Assembly (NCBI GenBank): GCA_030024065.1
Contig: JASEIE010000113.1
Span: forward strand, 1 to 10,925
Reading direction: 5' to 3'
From: Thermodesulfobacteriota bacterium
GTDB taxonomy: Bacteria; Desulfobacterota; BSN033; UBA1163
Length of the DNA: 10,925 bases
Part shown: positions 6,574-10,925 of the stretch, one piece after another
How positions within the stretch are numbered: position 1 is the stretch's first letter
Layout of the letters: each line of letters starts with the position of its first letter
Position numbers and translations under genes: made by a program
Notes under the pieces: generated by a model
The model's input: the letters and a program-made list of their open reading frames with translations, nothing else
Databases searched by the model: none
What the model was told of the DNA's origin: nothing

Positions 6574-6591
6574 GATATATTGTGATATAAG
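6562..6591 (+). promoter_or_regulatory. Candidate promoter of the AbiE operon
   Basis: TCGACA (6562-6567) and TATAAG (6586-6591) are spaced 18 bp. The hexamers are moderate matches to consensus. The -35 is inside the right arm of the inverted repeat, as expected if the operator protein blocks RNA polymerase. Confidence 0.4.
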
Positions 6592-6660
6592 GAAATAGTT
6601 GAGATAGTGTCCTGTTAGATCCTATCCAGGTGGTATCACAAATATAGATTAGGTGCGGTC

Positions 6661-7308
6661 ATGATAGAGCAGATTCGGCGGCAGATCCCTCAGGAGGAAT
6701 TTGACTATCAGACGCTTTTAAACTGCCTCAAGGACTATGAGCGACCACGTGATAAGATCAGGGCCCTGCTCAGAAGCGGTGCAATTATCCGGGTAAAAAA
6801 GGGGCTCTATGTTTTTGGCCCTGATTATAGTAGAGGGCCGTTTTCCCGAGAATTGCTGGCTAATCTGATTTACGGTCCGTCGTATGTATCAATCGACTAT
6901 GCACTAAGTTACTACGGCCTGATTCCAGAGCGCGTAGAAACTGTGACATCGGTTACCTGTGGTAAGAACCGTGTCTATTCTACCCCCGTAGGTCGCTTTA
7001 CATACTGGTCGATCCCCATCGATTCTTACCATGTCGGCATTGATATTATACAGATCGGTGAAAGACGTTCCTTTCTCATGGCAACCCCCGAAAAGGCTTT
7101 GGCGGATAAAGTCTGCCATAACCGAGGTTCTGACATCCAAAAGCCTGAAGAATATGAGGCTTACCTTCTAGAACATCTTCGTATCGATCCTGGAGGGCTG
7201 CGCCGGTTAAACCTAAAGCGCCTCAAGGAAATTGCACAGCATTGGCGTTCCCGGAAGATTGAACTCCTAACTACCTTTTTACATCGGAACAGAAGGAGAC
7301 CTCGATGA
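6661..7308 (+). CDS. abiEi: AbiEi-family antitoxin / transcriptional regulator (type IV toxin-antitoxin)
   Basis: This 215-aa protein has the layout of AbiEi antitoxins: an N-terminal winged-helix region (about 1-50, ending GAIIRVKKGLYVFGP), then the conserved block LANLIYGPSYVSIDYALSYY (67-86), then TPEKALADKVCH (142-153), and a basic C-terminus (RNRRRPR). In characterised systems such proteins bind inverted repeats to repress their operon and counter the nucleotidyltransferase toxin. AGGTG at 6651-6655 is a usable ribosome site for the ATG at 6661. Its last codons overlap the toxin start by 4 bases (ATGA), typical of translational coupling. An operator-like palindrome lies upstream. It is not degraded, so the module is likely functional. 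Confidence 0.85.
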   Translation: MIEQIRRQIPQEEFDYQTLLNCLKDYERPRDKIRALLRSGAIIRVKKGLYVFGPDYSRGPFSRELLANLIYGPSYVSIDYALSYYGLIPERVETVTSVTCGKNRVYSTPVGRFTYWSIPIDSYHVGIDIIQIGERRSFLMATPEKALADKVCHNRGSDIQKPEEYEAYLLEHLRIDPGGLRRLNLKRLKEIAQHWRSRKIELLTTFLHRNRRRPR

Positions 7309-8171
7309 ATGAGGCTGTGGCTCGGATGATGTCACGATACAAGTGTCGCCGTTTGGAGGATTATGTCAGGGCACTTCGGGAAATTCTTCAGGAGATTGCC
7401 CTGCTCGGGCTATGGAGGAGCAAGTTTTATGAGAAAAGCGCTTTTTACGGAGGCACGGCCCTGCGAATACTTTATGGACTGGACCGCTTTTCCGAGGATC
7501 TCGACTTTTCGCTTCTTCAACCTATTTTCAACTTTGACTTATCCAGGTACAGCAAAGCCCTTCAAACAGAGATGAGGAGCTTTGGCTTTGAAGTCACGGT
7601 GCATAGTAAAAAAAAGCAGACTTCGAAGGCTGGACAGTCTGCATTCCTCAAGGTGAACACCGTCGAGCAGCTCATCATCATTGATGCGGAGAAGGAGATT
7701 ATTCGTGGACTCCCCCAAGGTCAGGTACTTAAGATCAAGTTAGAGGTGGATACAGATCCACCCCCAGGTTTTGAAACAGAAGTTAAGTACCTTCTTCATC
7801 CAATCCCGTTCTCTGTTCGGTCCTATGTCCTACCAGACCTATTTGCCGGGAAAATGCACGCGATCCTGTGCCGCCGTTGGAAAAATCGGATTAAAGGTCG
7901 CGACTGGTATGACTTCGTCTGGTTCGTTACAAACCATCCTGAATTGCATCTGTCCCATCTTGAAAAACGAATGATTCAAACAGGCGACTGGAAACAAAAC
8001 GAAACGTTGACAGAGGAGCGCTTTTATGATCGGCTCCGTGAAACCATTGAAATGGTTGATCTCAAGAAAGCCCGAGTAGAGGTGGAGCCTTTTGTGAATA
8101 ATCCTGATGTCTTGGCGATCTGGTCAGAGAAGTTTTTCATGGACATATCTCGTAGGATTGTAACAATTTAG
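7305..8171 (+). CDS. abiEii: AbiEii-family nucleotidyltransferase toxin
   Basis: This 288-aa protein carries the AbiEii/AbiGii (DUF1814-like) nucleotidyltransferase signatures. Motif I is GGTALRILYGLDRFSEDLDF (49-68), with Gly49-Gly50-Thr51 and the metal-binding pair Asp65/Asp67. Motif II is KIKLEVD (143-149); motif III has Lys183 in DLFAGKMHA; motif IV is KGRDWYDFVWF with Asp200/Asp203. Toxins of this family transfer nucleotides; related MenT enzymes act on tRNA ends. The target here is not known. AGGAGA about 9 bases before the ATG is a good ribosome site. All key residues are intact, so it is probably active. Phage defence by abortive infection is the usual role proposed for AbiE. The module sits alone between unrelated genes and repeats, consistent with acquisition as a unit. 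Confidence 0.88.
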   Translation: MNEAVARMMSRYKCRRLEDYVRALREILQEIALLGLWRSKFYEKSAFYGGTALRILYGLDRFSEDLDFSLLQPIFNFDLSRYSKALQTEMRSFGFEVTVHSKKKQTSKAGQSAFLKVNTVEQLIIIDAEKEIIRGLPQGQVLKIKLEVDTDPPPGFETEVKYLLHPIPFSVRSYVLPDLFAGKMHAILCRRWKNRIKGRDWYDFVWFVTNHPELHLSHLEKRMIQTGDWKQNETLTEERFYDRLRETIEMVDLKKARVEVEPFVNNPDVLAIWSEKFFMDISRRIVTI

Positions 8172-8185
8172 CTGTCTGAAAAAAC

Positions 8186-8316
8186 GTAAAATCCCTCCCC
8201 ACATCCCTTTTACCCTCCGGGTCAGAGACCAAAGGGAGGAAAAGGGGTTTCCCCCTTTTGACAAAGGGGGATGAAGGGGGATTAGATATTTTTTTCAAAG
8301 CGCTAAAGTGATACGA
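8186..8316. repeat. Dispersed intergenic repeat, copy 2
   Basis: This shares ordered blocks with 1965-2099, including the left AAAATCCCTCCC, the central AAAGGGAGG, GATGAAGGGGGATTA and the tail TTTTTCAAA..CTAAAGTG. It contains a perfect hairpin, CCCCCTTT (8251-8258) and AAAGGGGG (8263-8270), loop TGAC. It runs from just after the AbiEii stop almost to the ribosome site of the next gene. Confidence 0.65.
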
Positions 8317-8334
8317 GAGAAGGAGGAATTTAAG

Positions 8335-8886
8335 ATGAAAAAAACTGCCTGTCTTTTAATCTTGATGGCAATGGTGAGTCTATTTGGTCCAGCCATAGCG
8401 TGGTCGGAGAACAAGCCCAAAGGGAATCCCCCTTTGATTACAACCTCTTTTGCTGTTGAAAGGGGAAATTACGGATATATCTGGCGAATTTATCTCGAGG
8501 CAGAAGACCCGGATGGGGATATGTCAAAAATTGCTGTTGTTGTTGATCAACCAGGTTATGGTCGTTACTTCACCGATTGGACTATCCTCAGGTCACCGTA
8601 TCGAGGAAAGGTGAGGGGGTATCTCCAGTGGAATACCTTCAGCAGGCGAACCGGCTATTTGAGCGAATGGACCAACATTAATGTGACAGTATCCATCTTT
8701 GATAAGGCCGGAAATGAGAGCAATGAGGTCGTCTTCCCCTTTACCTTTGAAACGGGAGTTAAGAATCCGTATCAATACAAGCTGCCCGCCCCCTTTGATC
8801 AGGAAGGTCTACCGAAGCTGGGATACATCACTGTTGATCTCTTCGAACCCACTTTAATAGGGGGAGATGGTTTGAAGGTACCTTAA
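8335..8886 (+). CDS. Small secreted protein of unknown function
   Basis: I do not recognise this gene. The start at 8335 is fixed by AGGAGG (8321-8326) eight bases upstream; an in-frame GTG at 8308 lies before that site and is unlikely. The 183-aa product starts with a clear Sec signal peptide (MKKTACLLILMAMVSLFG, cleavage probably after AIA or AWS near residue 23). The mature part is about 160 residues with alternating beta-type sequence, aromatic residues, and EAEDPDGDMSKIAVVVD, which resembles the start of an Ig-like or cadherin-like beta-sandwich with a possible calcium loop. Residues NVTVSIFDKAGNESNEVVF also fit a beta-sandwich strand pair. It has no lipobox and no membrane anchor. A strong terminator follows, so it is probably a single-gene unit. 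Confidence 0.8.
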   Translation: MKKTACLLILMAMVSLFGPAIAWSENKPKGNPPLITTSFAVERGNYGYIWRIYLEAEDPDGDMSKIAVVVDQPGYGRYFTDWTILRSPYRGKVRGYLQWNTFSRRTGYLSEWTNINVTVSIFDKAGNESNEVVFPFTFETGVKNPYQYKLPAPFDQEGLPKLGYITVDLFEPTLIGGDGLKVP

Positions 8887-8921
8887 GATTTTCACCCTTC
8901 ATTTTCTCAGAGGTTTTTAGA

Positions 8922-8951
8922 GGCCCCGAATCCCGGGGCCTTTTTGTTTTT
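8922..8951 (+). terminator. Rho-independent terminator
   Basis: GGCCCCG (8922-8928) and CGGGGCC (8934-8940) form a perfect 7-bp GC stem with a 5-base loop, followed by TTTTTGTTTTT (8941-8951). It ends 35-65 bases after the secreted-protein stop codon and separates that gene from the lipoprotein-tilS unit. Confidence 0.95.
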
Positions 8952-8953
8952 CC

Positions 8954-8982
8954 TTGCTTTTCTCTCTTAAGGGTGGTAAATA
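8954..8982 (+). promoter_or_regulatory. Candidate promoter for the lipoprotein-tilS unit
   Basis: TTGCTT (8954-8959) and TAAATA (8977-8982) are spaced 17 bp, right after the terminator and about 35 bases before the lipoprotein start codon. The match to consensus is moderate. Confidence 0.35.
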
Positions 8983-9016
8983 TTTTTTATCATCTCGAGA
9001 AAAAGGGAGGGAGATT

Positions 9017-9481
9017 ATGAGACAATCTATCTCAAAAAGAAAGTCGGCATTTCTGTTGGTCATGTTGATGCTTATCAGTCTGGTCTGGGCAGGATGTTCG
9101 TCAACGGTGAAGGAGAAGAGAGGGGAACCGGCGAAAAGGGAAGGCGAAGGGACGGGTAAATATTACCATTTTGAAGATGTTCGCATCCCAAGGGAATTAA
9201 ATTATAAACAGAACAAGTCTTTTGTCTATGAGACCCCCCGGTTCAAAACAGGCATCCTTTTCTTTGCGAAATGGAGGCTCGATGTGGAATCTCTGATCGA
9301 TTTCTTCAACTACCACATGGAGAAAGACAACTGGAAACTGGTGAACAGCTTTAAAGGGAAGGAGTCCATCCTCAATTTTTCAAAACCCGATAAGACCTGT
9401 ACGATCAAAATTACAGAGAAGTGGCATGGCACAACGGAGGTGGAGATTCGAGTAGGTCCCCTGGGGGAGAAGAAGATGTGA
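9017..9481 (+). CDS. Small lipoprotein of unknown function
   Basis: The start at 9017 follows GGGAGG (9005-9010) at 6 bases; an in-frame TTG at 8954 is rejected. The product is 154 aa. It has a basic N-terminus, a hydrophobic stretch (11-25) and VWAGC with Cys27, a lipobox with an unusual Trp at -3, so signal-peptidase II processing and membrane anchoring are likely. A short charged Lys/Glu-rich linker follows, then a compact domain (about 47-152) containing YYHFEDVRIPRELNY, FKTGILFFAKWRLDVESLI, FFNYHMEKDNWKLVNSF and ILNFSKPDKTCTIKI. I recall similar small lipoproteins in deltaproteobacterial genomes but cannot name a family. The gap to tilS is only 9 bp, so they are probably cotranscribed. 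Confidence 0.8.
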   Translation: MRQSISKRKSAFLLVMLMLISLVWAGCSSTVKEKRGEPAKREGEGTGKYYHFEDVRIPRELNYKQNKSFVYETPRFKTGILFFAKWRLDVESLIDFFNYHMEKDNWKLVNSFKGKESILNFSKPDKTCTIKITEKWHGTTEVEIRVGPLGEKKM

Positions 9482-9490
9482 GCATCTCCC

Positions 9491-10879
9491 ATGTTACTGA
9501 AAAAAGTCAGAAGGACCATTGAGCAGTCCCATTTATTAGAGAAAGGCGATCGGGTGATCGTGGGTGTCTCCGCCGGGGTGGATTCAATGGTCCTCCTCCA
9601 CTTATTGAACGCCTTCCGCCAGGAATTTGACCTCTTTCTCATTGTCGCCCATATCCATCACGGCCTGCGGGCCATTGAATCGGAAGAAGAAGCTGAACTC
9701 GTTCGAAAAGAGTCAGCCCGACTCGGCCTGCCCTTCGAATATCGGGAATTCAATGTGAAGGAGTTCCAGAAGTCAGAAGGGTTCTCCCTGCAGGATGCGG
9801 CGAGAAGGATTCGTTTCCAGTTCTTTCATCATCTTCTCCAGAAGCATCACGCCGGGAAGATTGCGCTGGGCCACAATGCAGATGACCAGGTGGAGACCAT
9901 TCTCCTGAGATTGCTCAGGGGATCGGGAGTGAAGGGGCTGAAAGGAATGCTTCCCATTCGAGAGGGAAGGCTGATCCGGCCACTGCTCGAAACGTGGAGA
10001 GAAGAGATCGAAGCTTTTGCTCAAGAAAATGGTATCCCCTATCTCCTCGATTCGTCCAATCTGAAAAGAGACTATCTTCGAAACCGACTTCGCCTCGACC
10101 TCATTCCTCTTATCGAAAAGGAGTATCAACCCCGTTTCCGGAAGGCTGTGATCAGAACCTCAACGATCCTCAGGGAGGAGAATGATTATCTCGAAAGGGG
10201 AGCAGAGGAAGCCTATCAGAAGATCGTCCATGAGGAGGAGGGTGACATTGCTTTCAAATTCTCAGCGTATCAATCCCTCCATAAAGCCATCCAATGGAGA
10301 ATGATTCAGAAGATATTGGAAAGGATGAATAGCGAGAAGCTCATCCACGAAGGGGAAGGGCTGGATGTGAGTTTGATTTACGGGAGACTCCATCAACCTC
10401 CGCCAAGCTTTCTCTTAGAAATATTCCATGGTCTTTATCTTGAAAAACGATATGACAGGGTTTCGTTGTGGAAAGGAAGGATTAAAACGATTCCTCCTTT
10501 TGAAGTAGAACTCAATGTGCCAGGTCGGACTTATATAGAAGAGATCGAAAGAGAGGTAGTGATAGAGGAGATAGAAAGGGAAAATACCGGACATATTTAT
10601 GAATCCCTGAATATTACCCTCCTCGATTACGAGAGTCTTCAATTTCCACTGCGGATGAGAAATTTCAGACCCGGCGATCGATTTCAGCCCCTGGGAACAG
10701 AAGGGACCCAGAAATTGAAGGAGTTTTTTATCGACCATAAGATCCCAAAGTTTGAAAGGCCTCGTATCCCTCTGCTCATCTCGGGCGAGGTGATCGCCTG
10801 GATCGTCGGGTACAGAATCGATGAACGGGTGAAGATCACTTCAGAAACGAAGAGAGCCTTAAGAGTAGATGTCAATTAA
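9491..10879 (+). CDS. tilS: tRNA(Ile)-lysidine synthase
   Basis: TilS uses ATP to attach lysine to C34 of the CAU-anticodon tRNA(Ile), changing its charging to isoleucine and its reading to AUA; it is normally essential and cytosolic. The product is 462 aa, usual for the long form. Seen: PP-loop VSAGVDSM (26-33), where SGG is usual, so one Gly is Ala; HIHHGLR (54-60); LQDAARRIRFQFF (100-112); GHNADDQVETILLRLLRG (127-144); LIRPLLE (161-167); DSSNLKRDYLRNRLR (187-201). The C-terminal TilS domain is present, with RNFRPGDRFQPLG and KLKEFFIDHKIP. No good ribosome site precedes the ATG, but it starts 9 bases after the lipoprotein stop, so translation is probably coupled. Confidence 0.95.
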   Translation: MLLKKVRRTIEQSHLLEKGDRVIVGVSAGVDSMVLLHLLNAFRQEFDLFLIVAHIHHGLRAIESEEEAELVRKESARLGLPFEYREFNVKEFQKSEGFSLQDAARRIRFQFFHHLLQKHHAGKIALGHNADDQVETILLRLLRGSGVKGLKGMLPIREGRLIRPLLETWREEIEAFAQENGIPYLLDSSNLKRDYLRNRLRLDLIPLIEKEYQPRFRKAVIRTSTILREENDYLERGAEEAYQKIVHEEEGDIAFKFSAYQSLHKAIQWRMIQKILERMNSEKLIHEGEGLDVSLIYGRLHQPPPSFLLEIFHGLYLEKRYDRVSLWKGRIKTIPPFEVELNVPGRTYIEEIEREVVIEEIERENTGHIYESLNITLLDYESLQFPLRMRNFRPGDRFQPLGTEGTQKLKEFFIDHKIPKFERPRIPLLISGEVIAWIVGYRIDERVKITSETKRALRVDVN

Positions 10880-10901
10880 GATGGAATCGTAAAAAGTCGT
10901 G

Positions 10902-10921
10902 ATTCCCGTTTTCACGGGAAT
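10902..10921. repeat. Short hairpin repeat after tilS, cut by window end
   Basis: ATTCCCG (10902-10908) and CGGGAAT (10915-10921) are perfect arms with loop TTTTCA. It looks like the edge of a common ATTCCCG-type dispersed intergenic repeat. No T-run is visible, though the window ends 4 bases later. Confidence 0.5.
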
Positions 10922-10925
10922 AACG

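Noticed and set aside
8258..8288. TTGACA followed by TAGATA as a promoter for the secreted protein
   Set aside because: TTGACA starts at the last stem base and covers the loop of the repeat hairpin, the spacer is 19 bp, and copy 1 of the repeat lacks it; probably chance.
8308..8334. GTG start at 8308 for the secreted protein
   Set aside because: The strong ribosome site AGGAGG lies downstream of it, and the signal peptide begins at 8335.
8954..9016. TTG start at 8954 for the lipoprotein
   Set aside because: It would place 21 residues before a normal lipoprotein signal; the ATG at 9017 has a proper ribosome site.

Overview
The window reads as chromosomal DNA of a moderate-GC Gram-negative bacterium. 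A deltaproteobacterial (Desulfobacterota-like) genome is my best guess, with low certainty. The reasons are the hybrid sensor kinase architecture, a degraded Cys-rich sensor-protein tail, lipoprotein and Sec signals, and many short palindromic repeats between genes. No rRNA, tRNA, CRISPR array, transposase or phage gene was seen.

Layout. Positions 1-1674 hold the 3' part of a hybrid histidine kinase (GAF remnant-PAS-HisKA-HATPase-receiver). Positions 1675-2114 lie between convergent genes and hold small repeats plus a relic of a sensor-protein C-terminus. Positions 2115-4976 (minus strand) encode a UvrA excinuclease subunit whose reading frame contains a 99-bp palindromic repeat. Positions 4977-5343 are a divergent promoter region with another dispersed repeat and a leader hairpin. 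Positions 5344-6309 encode an ABC-transporter ATPase with no permease beside it. Positions 6310-6660 hold a second, longer copy of the palindromic repeat, then a 12-bp perfect inverted repeat overlapping a candidate promoter. Positions 6661-8171 are a two-gene AbiEi/AbiEii type IV toxin-antitoxin module. After a further repeat come a small secreted protein of unknown function (8335-8886), a strong intrinsic terminator (8922-8951), and a probable operon of a small lipoprotein and tilS (9017-10879).

How the genes relate. The clearest functional unit is AbiEi/AbiEii: overlapping cistrons with an operator-like palindrome upstream, probably autoregulated. The lipoprotein and tilS are 9 bp apart and probably cotranscribed. 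The kinase, UvrA and the ABC ATPase look like unrelated single genes.

The most unusual signal is the palindromic element. It has 13-bp terminal inverted repeats and TTTA on both sides in both copies. Its net length is 99 bp in uvrA and 138 bp downstream of the ABC gene. The same reading frame is open through both copies, so in uvrA it adds 33 residues inside the predicted UvrB-binding domain without breaking the gene. This resembles, by analogy only, the protein-coding palindromic elements known from Rickettsia.
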